64,000 nt of DNA, from NCBI RefSeq assembly GCF_007827975.1, contig NZ_VITT01000007.1. One strand, 5' to 3'. Each line of letters begins with the position of its first letter. Positions within the stretch are counted from its first letter, which is position 1. This DNA is from Nitrospirillum viridazoti. Its GTDB lineage: Bacteria > Pseudomonadota > Alphaproteobacteria > Azospirillales > Azospirillaceae. Positions 42,046-50,746 of the stretch are shown here, piece after piece. The notes below the pieces were generated by a model, which worked only from the letters and a program-made list of their open reading frames with translations, had not been told where the DNA came from and did no database searches. The position numbers and the translations under genes were made by a program.

Positions 42046-43719
42046 ATGGCCGACATTGAGGCCCCCACCGATGGCGCCCGCGCCAAAGGCGCACCGGTCA
42101 AGAACGTCCTCATCGTCGGGGGCGGCACCGCCGGCTGGCTGGCCGCGGCCTACCTTGCCCGCACGCTGTCCATCGGCCAGCCGGGCGGCGCGCGCATCAC
42201 CCTGGTGGAATCGGCCGACATCGGCATCCTGGGCGTGGGCGAAGGCACCTTCCCCAACATCCAACGCACCTTGCGCCGCATCGGCATCGATGAATCGGTG
42301 TTCATGCGCGAGAGCGAGGCGACCTTCAAGCAAGGCATCCGCTTCGATCACTGGCAGCATGCCCCGGGCCCATCCGCCACGGGCGCTGGCCAGCGTGACC
42401 ATTACTTCCACCCCTTCCAGTCCGCCATCGGCCCGCAGGATCTGGACCTGATACCCTATTGGCTGCTGGGTGCCGCGGGCGATGGCGTGCCGCTGGATAC
42501 CGCGCTAACGATGCAGAAGCGGGTGGCCGACGCGGCCCTGGCGCCCAAGCGCTCCGGCGATGCCGACTACGCGGCCCCCCTGAACTACGCCTATCATTTC
42601 GACGCGGTGAAGTTCGCCCGCCTGCTGCGCGTCGTCGCCACGGATCTGGGCGTCCGCCACGTGATCGACACGGTGGACGCCGTGCCCCTGGACGAAACGG
42701 GCGCCGTCGCCGGCGTGGTCACGCGCGAAAACGGAACCCTGACGGCTGACCTCTACATCGATTGCACCGGCTTCCGCGCCCAGCTGATCGGCCAGGCGCT
42801 GAAGTCCCCCTACCAGTCCTGCCGCAAGTGGCTGTTCTGCGACCGCGCCGTGGCGCTGCAGGTGCCCTATGACCAACCGGACGCCCCCATCCCCTCCTAC
42901 ACCATCTCCACCGCGCACGAGGCCGGCTGGACCTGGGACATTGGGCTGGAGACGCGGCGCGGCATCGGCCACGTCTATTCCTCCGATCATACCGACGACG
43001 CGCGGGCCGAGCAGGTATTGCGCGACTACATCGGCCCCGCGGCCGCCGACAAGACGGCCCGGACCTTCCGCTTCGAGGCCGGTTACCGGCCGGAACCCTG
43101 GGTGCGCAACTGTGTCGCCATCGGCCTGTCCAGCGGCTTCTTCGAGCCCCTGGAATCGACCGGTATCGTCCTGATCGAGGTGGCGTCCGTGCTGCTGACC
43201 AGCCTGTTCCCCTGGGCGGGTGACATGGCCACGGCGGCGCGGCAGTTCAACCGCATCATGCGCCAGCGCTATGAACGGGCGCTGGACTTCCTGAAGCTGC
43301 ACTATTGCCTGACACGGCGGACCGATACCGCCTTCTGGCGCGACAACGCTGACGCGGCCACCGTGCCCGACACGCTGCACGACCTGCTGGACCGCTGGCG
43401 CCATCGCCCACCGGAGGGGTTGGACTTCGACCTCAACCTCGACACCTTCAGCGAAGCCAGCTGGCAGTTCGTGCTGTACGGCATGGGCTACCGCACCGAT
43501 CTCAGCGCCCAGGCCGGCGCCTTTCGCCACATGGATGAGGCGCGTCAGCAGTTCGCCGCCATCCGCGCCGGCACGGAGCAGGCCCTGGCCGCCCTGCCCC
43601 GGCACCGCGACCTGATCACGCAGATTTATCGTCATGGCTTACGCCCGCGCACGCCCTTGGCTGGCGCCCCCTCAGGCCGGGCCACCCTGTCCTCCGGCAT
43701 GGCCGGCCTATCCCGCTAA
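42046..43719 (+). CDS. Tryptophan-halogenase-like flavin protein
   Basis: A 557-residue flavin-dependent halogenase-fold protein. The FAD motif NVLIVGGGTAGWLAAAYLA opens it; the lysine corresponding to the catalytic Lys79 of PrnA is in SEATFKQGIRFDHW, and the glutamate in SSGFFEPLESTGIVL. The diagnostic WxWxIP element reads W295-T-W-D-I-G, so the proline is missing. Such genes are often found beside carbohydrate TonB receptors in Xanthomonas and Caulobacter, where their function is not established. GGAAGGAAGG precedes ATG 42046. Halogenation of free tryptophan should not be assumed. Confidence 0.88.
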   Translation: MADIEAPTDGARAKGAPVKNVLIVGGGTAGWLAAAYLARTLSIGQPGGARITLVESADIGILGVGEGTFPNIQRTLRRIGIDESVFMRESEATFKQGIRFDHWQHAPGPSATGAGQRDHYFHPFQSAIGPQDLDLIPYWLLGAAGDGVPLDTALTMQKRVADAALAPKRSGDADYAAPLNYAYHFDAVKFARLLRVVATDLGVRHVIDTVDAVPLDETGAVAGVVTRENGTLTADLYIDCTGFRAQLIGQALKSPYQSCRKWLFCDRAVALQVPYDQPDAPIPSYTISTAHEAGWTWDIGLETRRGIGHVYSSDHTDDARAEQVLRDYIGPAAADKTARTFRFEAGYRPEPWVRNCVAIGLSSGFFEPLESTGIVLIEVASVLLTSLFPWAGDMATAARQFNRIMRQRYERALDFLKLHYCLTRRTDTAFWRDNADAATVPDTLHDLLDRWRHRPPEGLDFDLNLDTFSEASWQFVLYGMGYRTDLSAQAGAFRHMDEARQQFAAIRAGTEQALAALPRHRDLITQIYRHGLRPRTPLAGAPSGRATLSSGMAGLSR

Positions 43720-44047
43720 GCGCTCTCCCGAAGCAGCCCTCGCCCAATGTCTGATAAAACCGCCGGAGGTTCTCTCCGGCGGTTTTTGACTCTTGTCTGA
43801 AAAATACGACTTGAGTCTCGGGCCTACCTGAGTAGCGATCGCGGGCGTGGCGGCGGTGGGGCGTGGGAGCCGAAATCGCGCTGTCTTTGTCACGGATAGC
43901 GGCATCCGCGCAACACCTCACCACCGCGGCGAAGCGACTACCAGAGGTGGTTGCTATGTGCAGGATTCAAAAACACTTTTTTAATATTCGCTACGCTATG
44001 GAGCGTTTGGATATTGGTCAAGACCGCGACTTCCTAAACATTGTGTA
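43720..44047. other. Intergenic region after halogenase-like gene
   Basis: About 330 bp between the halogenase-like gene and the next receptor's control region. It starts with the terminator at 43756-43787. The rest includes an AT-rich patch (43965-44000) but no gene I can support; a 61-codon open frame at 43863 has no recognisable features. Confidence 0.4.
43756..43787 (+). terminator. Terminator after halogenase-like gene
   Basis: Arms CCGCCGGAG (43760-43768) and CTCCGGCGG (43774-43782) with a 5-base loop, flanked by AAAA and TTTTT, so it could work in both directions. Confidence 0.92.
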
Positions 44048-44082
44048 AAGGACCGCTACCATTTTTGATGGGAGCGCTAACA
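44048..44082 (+). promoter_or_regulatory. Paired LacI-type sites before TonB receptor (44216)
   Basis: AAGGA-CCGC-TACCA at 44048-44061 and TGGGA-GCGC-TAACA at 44069-44082; starts 21 bp apart. The second 14-mer is identical to that at 38896-38909. Confidence 0.7.
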
Positions 44083-44215
44083 TTCTTTGGTTGCATGCAG
44101 GCGAGAAGTCCCATATGGATTTATATGACCACAGGCTGACGCCTTAGAGCGGCGCCTTGGGAAAAAGAGCCGCGGTTCTGCCGTGGAATAATATAAATCA
44201 GGGAAGGGAAACGCG
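44083..44215 (+). promoter_or_regulatory. Conserved promoter/leader of TonB receptor (copy B)
   Basis: Counterpart of 38910-39048, with the same order of blocks (GTTGCA, CATATG, ATTTATATGAC, TGACGC) and the same CAGGGAAGGGAAACGC immediately before the ATG. Confidence 0.6.
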
Positions 44216-47149
44216 ATGCGACGCTCCAATCGCTCCTATCGTAATTTCATGTTGGCGGGCGCTTCGGCGCTGACCATTGGCGCGATCGGCGCCACGTCTT
44301 TCGCATATGCACAAACCGCTTCCCCGGCGGCGGGCGATGATTTGCAGGAAATCGTCGTCACCGGCCTTCGCAAGAGCATCGAAAGCTCGCAGGCCATCAA
44401 GCAGAACTCGGAACAGATGGTGGATTCCATCACCGCGACGGACATCGGCGCCCTGCCCGACCGTAGCGTGACCGAAGCCCTGCAGCGCATCTCCGGCATC
44501 ACCATTCAGCGCACGCCCGACCCGCGCGACGCCGACCGCATCTCGGTCGAGGGCGACGGTGTACAGGTGCGCGGCTTGAGCTGGGTGCGCGGTGAATTCA
44601 ACGGCCGCGACAGCTTCTCGGCCAAAAGCGGCCGCACGCTGAGCTTCGCCGACATCCCGTCGGAACTGATGGCCGGCGTGGACGTCTACAAGAACCCATC
44701 GGCCGATTTGGTCGAAGGCGGCATCGGTGGCACCATCAATCTGCGCACGCGCCTACCCTTCGACAGCGAAGAGCGCATCCTCGCCTACTCCGCCGATTAC
44801 AGCTATGGCGACCTGGTGGGCAAGGGTAAGCCATCCGGTTCCGCCCTCTACAGCGACCGCTGGAACACCGGCATCGGCGAAGTGGGCGTGCTGATCGACG
44901 TGGCGGACGGCAAGTTCGCCAGCCGTACCGACACCGTGTCGGTCGACCCCTTCCAGGCCCGCACCGACCTGGTGCCCGGCCAGACCGTCTATGTCCCCAC
45001 CGGCTTCGGTTACCGCAGCCTGGAATTCACGCGGGAGCGCAAGGGCATCGTCGGCGCCCTGCAGTGGCGGCCCAGCAGCGACCTGGAATTCACGGCCCAG
45101 TACATCCGGTCGGAAGCCACGGAAGAGTCGCTGGAAAACGCCATCGGCCTGGATTCCGGCACCGGCAACGGGCCGGCCGCCGGGACCAGCTTCAAGTATG
45201 ACGCCCAAGGCAACTATATCTCCGGCACCATCGCCGACACCGTGGGCGGCACCACCAACAACCCTGACGTCATCGACAGCCGCTACGACATCAAGGAATC
45301 GGTCACGTCCGACTATTCCCTGCACATGAAGTGGACGCCGACCAAGAACTGGAACATCAGCGGCGACGCCCAGTACATCGACGCCACCAGCAAGCAGCTG
45401 GACTTCACGGTTTTCGAAGCACTGACCAATCCCCTGTCGGCGGCGACGCTGACGCTGAACGGCAGCGGTCTGCCCACCATCAACATTCCGGCCAACAGCA
45501 GCTTCATCTCCAATCCCGCGAACTACTACTACAACGCGGCGATGGACTATCATAACAACAACGAGGCGCATGAGTGGGCCGAGCGCCTGGACGCCGAGTA
45601 CAGCTTCGACGACGCCGATTGGCTGAAGTCCTTCCGCTTCGGTGTCCGTCACACCGATCGCAAGTCCATCACGCGTGAAACCAACTACAACTGGGGCGGC
45701 GTGGTACAGAGCTGGGGCGCCAACGGCATCCAGACGCTGAACCAGACCACGCCCGGCGCGTCGTCGGCCAGCGTGTGGCCGCTGCAGAACTTCTATCGGG
45801 GCGGCGTGACCGTCCCGACGCAGTTCGTCATCCCCAGCGCCTCGCTGAGCAAGGGCTTCTACAATGGGGTCGCGGCCCAACTGAAGGCGCTGTCGGCGGC
45901 GGACTCGTTCGGCAACTGGGTCCCATTCAACGGCGACTACAGCAGCTACAACGGCGGCGGCGCCGGTGTGAACACCCAGACGGAAGAGACCACGGCCGGT
46001 TATGCCTTGGTGCGTTTCGAACATGACGTGCCCTTCTTCGGCGGCAACAAGCCGTTTGACGGCAATGTCGGCTTCCGCGTCGTCAACACCGATGCCCAGG
46101 GCTCGGGCAACGCCAACTTCGTGACCGTGACCAACCTCAACGGCGCGCCCTCCTCGGATCTGGCCTTCGCCAACGGCGCCCGCACGGTCATCAGCGGTGG
46201 CCGCAACTACACCGACCTGCTGCCCAGCGTGAACCTGCGCCTGAAGCTGCGCGACGACCTGCAGTGGCGCTTCGCCTTCGCCCAGTCCATCGTCCGTCCG
46301 GACTTCTCGCAGTTGCAGCCGTCCTTGAACATCGGCGCGACCGCCGGCCTGCTGGACAGCAGCGGCCATTGCCAGAGCCTGGGAACGGGCGCCACGGGCA
46401 ACTGCGTCTATCAGTGGACGGGCTATGCCGGTAACCCGAACCTGAAGCCGATGCGGTCCAACCAGTTCGACACCTCGATCGAGTGGTACTTCGCCCCCAC
46501 GGGCAGCATCACCGCCGCGGTGTTCAACAAGGACGTGTTCGACTTCATCACCACGTCACCCCAGAATGTCGCGTTCACCAACAACGGCGTGACCCGAAAC
46601 GTCCTGGTGGTGCAGCCCTACAACGCCGGCCAGGGCAGCGTTAAGGGCTTCGAGTTCGGCTACACCCAGTTCTATGATTTCCTGCCGGGCATCCTGAGCG
46701 GCCTGGGCTTCCAGGGCAACGTCACCTTCGTGCAAAGCGAGGGTGGTCGCAACGCCGCGGCCAACCCCTACGACGCCACCCAGGTCACCAACGCCGCGCC
46801 GACCAGCACCAGCCTGCCGCTGGAAGGCATGTCGAAGTGGAGTTACAACCTGGCGGGCATTTACCAGAAGGGCCCGTTTGAGTTCCGCCTGGCCTACAAC
46901 TGGCGCCAGCGCTACCTGCTGACCACGTCGGCAGCCAACATCAACATCCCGGCCTGGTCCGACGATTACGGCCAGCTGGACGCGTCCTTCTTCTACACCG
47001 TCAACAGCTACCTGAAGGTGGGTGTGGAAGCGGCCAACCTGACCGATGCGCAGACCCGCATCCTGGTGGGGTATCCGGGTCACCTGACCTATCACAACTG
47101 GGTGGACGCCGACCGGCGCTACGCCTTCGTCATCCGCGGCTCCCTGTAA
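44216..47149 (+). CDS. TonB-dependent receptor (carbohydrate type), second copy
   Basis: A 977-residue receptor. Signal peptide NFMLAGASALTIGAIGATSFAYA, then DLQEIVVTGLRKSIESSQAIKQ, DRSVTEALQRISGITI, GVQVRGLSWVRGEFNGRDSF, PSELMAGVDVYKNPSADLVEGGIGGTINLRT, and a barrel ending in RRYAFVIRGSL. The plug architecture is shared with the receptor at 39049, but the barrels have clearly diverged, so this is an old paralogue with possibly different oligosaccharide preference. The promoter is nearly the same. A second halogenase-like gene follows, repeating the receptor-halogenase arrangement. Confidence 0.95.
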   Translation: MRRSNRSYRNFMLAGASALTIGAIGATSFAYAQTASPAAGDDLQEIVVTGLRKSIESSQAIKQNSEQMVDSITATDIGALPDRSVTEALQRISGITIQRTPDPRDADRISVEGDGVQVRGLSWVRGEFNGRDSFSAKSGRTLSFADIPSELMAGVDVYKNPSADLVEGGIGGTINLRTRLPFDSEERILAYSADYSYGDLVGKGKPSGSALYSDRWNTGIGEVGVLIDVADGKFASRTDTVSVDPFQARTDLVPGQTVYVPTGFGYRSLEFTRERKGIVGALQWRPSSDLEFTAQYIRSEATEESLENAIGLDSGTGNGPAAGTSFKYDAQGNYISGTIADTVGGTTNNPDVIDSRYDIKESVTSDYSLHMKWTPTKNWNISGDAQYIDATSKQLDFTVFEALTNPLSAATLTLNGSGLPTINIPANSSFISNPANYYYNAAMDYHNNNEAHEWAERLDAEYSFDDADWLKSFRFGVRHTDRKSITRETNYNWGGVVQSWGANGIQTLNQTTPGASSASVWPLQNFYRGGVTVPTQFVIPSASLSKGFYNGVAAQLKALSAADSFGNWVPFNGDYSSYNGGGAGVNTQTEETTAGYALVRFEHDVPFFGGNKPFDGNVGFRVVNTDAQGSGNANFVTVTNLNGAPSSDLAFANGARTVISGGRNYTDLLPSVNLRLKLRDDLQWRFAFAQSIVRPDFSQLQPSLNIGATAGLLDSSGHCQSLGTGATGNCVYQWTGYAGNPNLKPMRSNQFDTSIEWYFAPTGSITAAVFNKDVFDFITTSPQNVAFTNNGVTRNVLVVQPYNAGQGSVKGFEFGYTQFYDFLPGILSGLGFQGNVTFVQSEGGRNAAANPYDATQVTNAAPTSTSLPLEGMSKWSYNLAGIYQKGPFEFRLAYNWRQRYLLTTSAANINIPAWSDDYGQLDASFFYTVNSYLKVGVEAANLTDAQTRILVGYPGHLTYHNWVDADRRYAFVIRGSL

Positions 47150-47177
47150 CGCTTTCTCCCGGGGAGTCTCGTTGTCT

Positions 47178-47234
47178 GGCCCTGTCACTTCCCGGTCGCG
47201 CTGGTCGCGCCGGGAAGGCAGGGCCTCCTTTTTT
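47178..47234 (+). terminator. Terminator after TonB receptor (44216)
   Basis: A long stem: GGCCCTG (47178-47184) pairs with CAGGGCC (47219-47225), and CTTCCCGG pairs with CCGGGAAG inside, followed shortly by six T (47229-47234). Confidence 0.85.
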
Positions 47235-47277
47235 AAGGCCGCCCCCTGCCGTAAGCTGGGGCGGCAACGACAAGATC

Positions 47278-48840
47278 ATGTGGGGAGTGCGCGGGGCCAT
47301 GGCCGAGGCGATGCGGAACGAGGATGGGCGCGGCGGGCGCAAGATCGTGATCGTGGGCGGCGGCACCGCCGGCTGGATGGCGGCGGCCGTCCTGGCCCGG
47401 GTGCTGAAGGGCAGATACGGCACCATCGAACTGGTGGAATCCGCCGAGATCGGCACCGTCGGCGTAGGTGAGGCCACCATCCCCCCCATCCAGTTCCTGA
47501 ACCATCTGCTGGGCATCGACGGGGTCGACTTCGTCCGCAAGACCCAGGCGACCTTCAAGCTGGGCATTGAGTTCGTGGACTGGACGCGGCTGAACCACCG
47601 CTATTTCCATCCCTTCGGGCCGCATGGCCACACCATCGACGCCGTGTCCTTCCATCATTACTGGCTGCGCCAGCGGGCCAAGGGCGACACCAGCGACATC
47701 GGCGACTACTCCCCGTCCACCGTCGCGGCGCGCATGGGCAAGTTTCAGCCGCCGGCACCGGACGCGCGACCCGGCGGCCCCGTCATCGCCTACGCCTATC
47801 ACTTTGACGCGGGCCTATACGCCCAGTACCTGCGTGGCATCGCCGAGCGCAACGGCGTGAAGCGCACCGAGGGCAAGATCGTCCAGGTGACGCGGCGCGA
47901 CCCCGATGGCTTCATCGACAGCTTGGTGCTGGAGAACGGCACCCGCGTGGCGGGCGACCTGTTCGTCGACTGCTCCGGCTTCCGCGGCCTGCTGATCGGG
48001 GAGACGCTGAAGGCGCCGTATGAGGACTGGTCCCATTGGCTGCCCTGCGACCGCGCGGTGGCCGTGCCGTGCGAGGGCGTGGCGGCGATCACGCCCTACA
48101 CCCGTTCCACCGCGCGTCCGGCCGGCTGGCAGTGGCGCATCCCGCTGCAGCACCGCATCGGCAACGGCCATGTCTACAGCAGCCGCTTCATCAGCGATGA
48201 CGAGGCGACCGCCACCCTTCTGGCCAACCTGGACGGCAGGCCCCTGGCCGACCCGCGCCCGCTGCGTTTCACCACCGGGCGCCGCCGGAATTCCTGGACC
48301 AAGAACTGCATCTCCCTGGGCCTGGCCTCCGGCTTCATGGAGCCGCTGGAATCCACCAGCATCCATCTGGTGCAGAGCGGCTTGTTCCGCATGGTCTCGC
48401 TGCTGCCCCGCGGCGGGTTCGAGCAGGCGACGGTGGATGAGTACAACCGCCTGACCAACATCGAATACGAACAGATCCGCGACTTCCTGATCCTGCATTA
48501 CCATGCGGTCGAGCGGGACGATTCTCCGTTGTGGAATTACTGCCGCACCATGGAGATCCCCGACAGCCTGCGGCACAAGATCGACCTGTTCCGCGCCCGG
48601 GGCCGCATCGCCCGCTTCGACGAGCAGTTGTTCGCGGAGCCCAGCTGGGTGGCCGTGTTCCTGGGCCAGGGCATCCAGCCGCACTCCTACGACCCCGTGG
48701 CCGACGTCATGCCGGAGGCGGAGGTGACGGCCCGCCTGGGTCGCGTCCGCGAGGCCATCCGGCGCATGGCCGACGCCCTGCCCACCCACGCCGAGTTTAT
48801 CAACCGGCATTGCCGCGCCGACCGGCCGGTGGCAGCATGA
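47278..48840 (+). CDS. Tryptophan-halogenase-like flavin protein, second copy
   Basis: A 520-residue flavin-dependent halogenase homologue. FAD motif KIVIVGGGTAGWMAAAVLA; the catalytic-lysine segment KTQATFKLGIEFVDW; the glutamate segment ASGFMEPLESTSIHLV; and an intact WxWxIP element (W284-Q-W-R-I-P). Start kept at ATG 47278; ATG 47299, preceded by GGGGAG, is equally plausible. It follows the second TonB receptor and leads into the DUF418 and META-domain genes on the same strand. A tailored substrate tied to the receptor is possible; none is known. Confidence 0.9.
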   Translation: MWGVRGAMAEAMRNEDGRGGRKIVIVGGGTAGWMAAAVLARVLKGRYGTIELVESAEIGTVGVGEATIPPIQFLNHLLGIDGVDFVRKTQATFKLGIEFVDWTRLNHRYFHPFGPHGHTIDAVSFHHYWLRQRAKGDTSDIGDYSPSTVAARMGKFQPPAPDARPGGPVIAYAYHFDAGLYAQYLRGIAERNGVKRTEGKIVQVTRRDPDGFIDSLVLENGTRVAGDLFVDCSGFRGLLIGETLKAPYEDWSHWLPCDRAVAVPCEGVAAITPYTRSTARPAGWQWRIPLQHRIGNGHVYSSRFISDDEATATLLANLDGRPLADPRPLRFTTGRRRNSWTKNCISLGLASGFMEPLESTSIHLVQSGLFRMVSLLPRGGFEQATVDEYNRLTNIEYEQIRDFLILHYHAVERDDSPLWNYCRTMEIPDSLRHKIDLFRARGRIARFDEQLFAEPSWVAVFLGQGIQPHSYDPVADVMPEAEVTARLGRVREAIRRMADALPTHAEFINRHCRADRPVAA

Positions 48841-48903
48841 CAACGCTGGCATTCCCCGCAGGATGTCCAGCCGGGGGTAAGAATAACAACGGGATGGCCT
48901 GAT

Positions 48904-50136
48904 ATGAGTGCATCGGGATCGGGTGTCGATGGATCGGGCGACCGCATCACCGTCATCGACGCCTTGCGGGGAACGGCCCTGGTGGGCCTGTTCCTGCTGC
49001 ACACCATCGAGCATTTCGATTTCCTGAGCGACGCGGCCGTGCCGCCGGCCTGGCTGAAACCGTTCGACACCGCCGCTCACGACACGGCCTTCTTCCTGTT
49101 CGCCGGCAAGGCCTACGGCATCTTCGCCCTGATGTTCGGCATCAGTTTCTCCCTCATCCTGGGCAGTTGGTCGCGGCGGGCGGGCAGCGCGCCCGCACGC
49201 TTCCTGTGGCGGCTGGCCGTGCTGTTCGCCATCGGCTATCTGCACGGCCTGATCTATTGCGGCGACATCCTGACCATCCTGGCCGTCATGGGCGCCCCCC
49301 TGGTGCTGCTGCACCGCCTGGGCGATCGGGTTCTGCTGGCCCTGGCGGCCGTGCTGCTGATCCAGCCGCCCACCCTGTGGCAGGTGGCGGGCCTGCTGAG
49401 CGGCACCGCCCCCACGCCGGCCGTCCCCTTCCACTGGACGGTGTATGAGGGCCTGATGCCCATCTACGCCAACGGCGGCTTCTGGGACGTGGTGAGGGCC
49501 AACCTGTGGCAGGGCGTGCTGGCCCGCACCTTCTGGACCATCGAGACCGGCCGCTATATGCAGATGATGGGCCTGTTCCTGGTGGGTCTGGTGGTGGGGC
49601 GCAACCACGTCCTGGAGCGGGCCGCCGAGCATCGCCGCCTGCTGCAGGGCGTCCTGGCCAGCGGCGCGCTGGCCTTCGCCGTGCTCTATCCCCTGAAGCG
49701 CCTGGCGGAGGGCGCCGGCCTGCCAGCCATGACAGCCTATGAGGTGACGAACCTAGCCAGCGCCTATTGCGGCCTGGCCCAGATGGCCATGTGGGCCAGC
49801 GGCTTCGTCCTGCTGTATCCCCGCCTCCAGGCCCTGGCACCGCTGCGGACGCTGGCCTCCTTCGGGCGCATGAGCCTGACCTGCTACGTCACCCAGGCCC
49901 TGGTCTTCGTGCCGCTATTCTACGGCTACGGCCTGGGGCTCTATCGCTACATGGGCCCGTTCTACAGTGTGGCCGCCGGCATTGCCTTCGTCATCCTGCA
50001 GTGCACCGTCGCCCACTGGTGGCTGCGCCGCTATCGCTACGGCCCGCTGGAATGGGTCTGGCGCGCCGCCACCTTCCGCACCCTGTCCCTGCCCCTGCGC
50101 CACGCCCCTAAGGCGGCGCTGGCGGACGCGGCGTAA
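48904..50136 (+). CDS. DUF418/YeiB-type membrane protein
   Basis: A 410-residue integral membrane protein with about ten hydrophobic segments. It opens with TVIDALRGTALVGLFLLHTIEHF and contains GKAYGIFALMFGISFSLIL and FASFGRMSLTCYVTQALVF, then YGPLEWVWRAATF near the end, which mark the DUF418 group (related to acyltransferase-like membrane proteins). Function is not established; acyl transfer to a surface or sugar substrate is a guess from fold. It lies 63 bp after the halogenase-like gene in the same direction, so probably co-transcribed. Confidence 0.88.
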   Translation: MSASGSGVDGSGDRITVIDALRGTALVGLFLLHTIEHFDFLSDAAVPPAWLKPFDTAAHDTAFFLFAGKAYGIFALMFGISFSLILGSWSRRAGSAPARFLWRLAVLFAIGYLHGLIYCGDILTILAVMGAPLVLLHRLGDRVLLALAAVLLIQPPTLWQVAGLLSGTAPTPAVPFHWTVYEGLMPIYANGGFWDVVRANLWQGVLARTFWTIETGRYMQMMGLFLVGLVVGRNHVLERAAEHRRLLQGVLASGALAFAVLYPLKRLAEGAGLPAMTAYEVTNLASAYCGLAQMAMWASGFVLLYPRLQALAPLRTLASFGRMSLTCYVTQALVFVPLFYGYGLGLYRYMGPFYSVAAGIAFVILQCTVAHWWLRRYRYGPLEWVWRAATFRTLSLPLRHAPKAALADAA

Positions 50137-50144
50137 GAGCCGTC

Positions 50145-50666
50145 ATGCGGCGCCACCAAGCCTCGATCATCTTTGCCGCGCTAATCGGCCTAGTCAGCGG
50201 CGGCGTCCGGGCGGATGAGGCGCCTTTGCTATCCGCTCCTGGCCGGCCGCCGATGGTGACCCGAATGCTGCCGAAATCGCTTAGCCTGGCTGGGGGACGG
50301 TGGCGCATCCTGGCCTACTTCGACGGCGTCGCCATGACCGTGCCCAAGCGCCAGAACTACACATGGCCCCCCAATGCCGGCCAGACCGTAGACATTGTTT
50401 GGCCCATGGTGGAGTTCAACTCCAGCGGTGTTCTAAATATCTACGCCGGCTGCGGTCCCTCAGGCGGCGGTCATTACGATATCGCCGGCGATAAGGTGTC
50501 GTTAAAGGCACTTGCCCTCATTATCGGAAGCTGCGGCACAGACGATACCCATCAGGTCTTTGCCATTGTGGATGCCATGAGAGCGATCGTACGCGTGGCA
50601 TGGCGGGGGGAAAGCGCCCTGCTGTTTGATCAAGCCGGCAATCTCCAGCTGATCCTTTCCCCCTGA
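50145..50666 (+). CDS. Exported META/HslJ-like domain protein
   Basis: A 173-residue exported protein. A signal peptide (SIIFAALIGLVSGGVRA) is followed by a domain with the META/HslJ pattern: GRWRILAYFDG, VEFNSSGVLNIYAGCGPSGGGHYDI, LIIGSCGTDD and GESALLFDQAGNLQLIL. The two Cys and the GC/GxY spacing agree with that family, but the match is from pattern recognition only. It starts 8 bp after the DUF418 stop, so it belongs to the same unit. Confidence 0.65.
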   Translation: MRRHQASIIFAALIGLVSGGVRADEAPLLSAPGRPPMVTRMLPKSLSLAGGRWRILAYFDGVAMTVPKRQNYTWPPNAGQTVDIVWPMVEFNSSGVLNIYAGCGPSGGGHYDIAGDKVSLKALALIIGSCGTDDTHQVFAIVDAMRAIVRVAWRGESALLFDQAGNLQLILSP

Positions 50667-50685
50667 CTAGGGGCGCGGCCACAAA

Positions 50686-50720
50686 AACAAAACGCCCGGA
50701 ACCAGCCAGTCCCGGGCGTT
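50686..50720 (-). terminator. Terminator of the GDSL esterase gene
   Basis: On the minus strand AACGCCCGG (50720-50712) pairs with CCGGGCGTT (50699-50691), followed by a T-rich tail TTGTTTTTG. It lies between convergent genes. Confidence 0.85.
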
Positions 50721-50746
50721 CGTCTTTCCAGCAGCGGCCGTCTGCC

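Noticed and set aside
43863..44048. 61-codon open frame in the intergenic region before the second TonB receptor
   Set aside because: No ribosome binding site, no recognisable motif, and it overlaps the first LacI-type site.
42046..48840. Reading the two receptor-halogenase pairs as a halogenated natural product cluster
   Set aside because: No biosynthetic core genes (NRPS, PKS, tryptophan oxidase) are present; the setting is a glycan-uptake locus.
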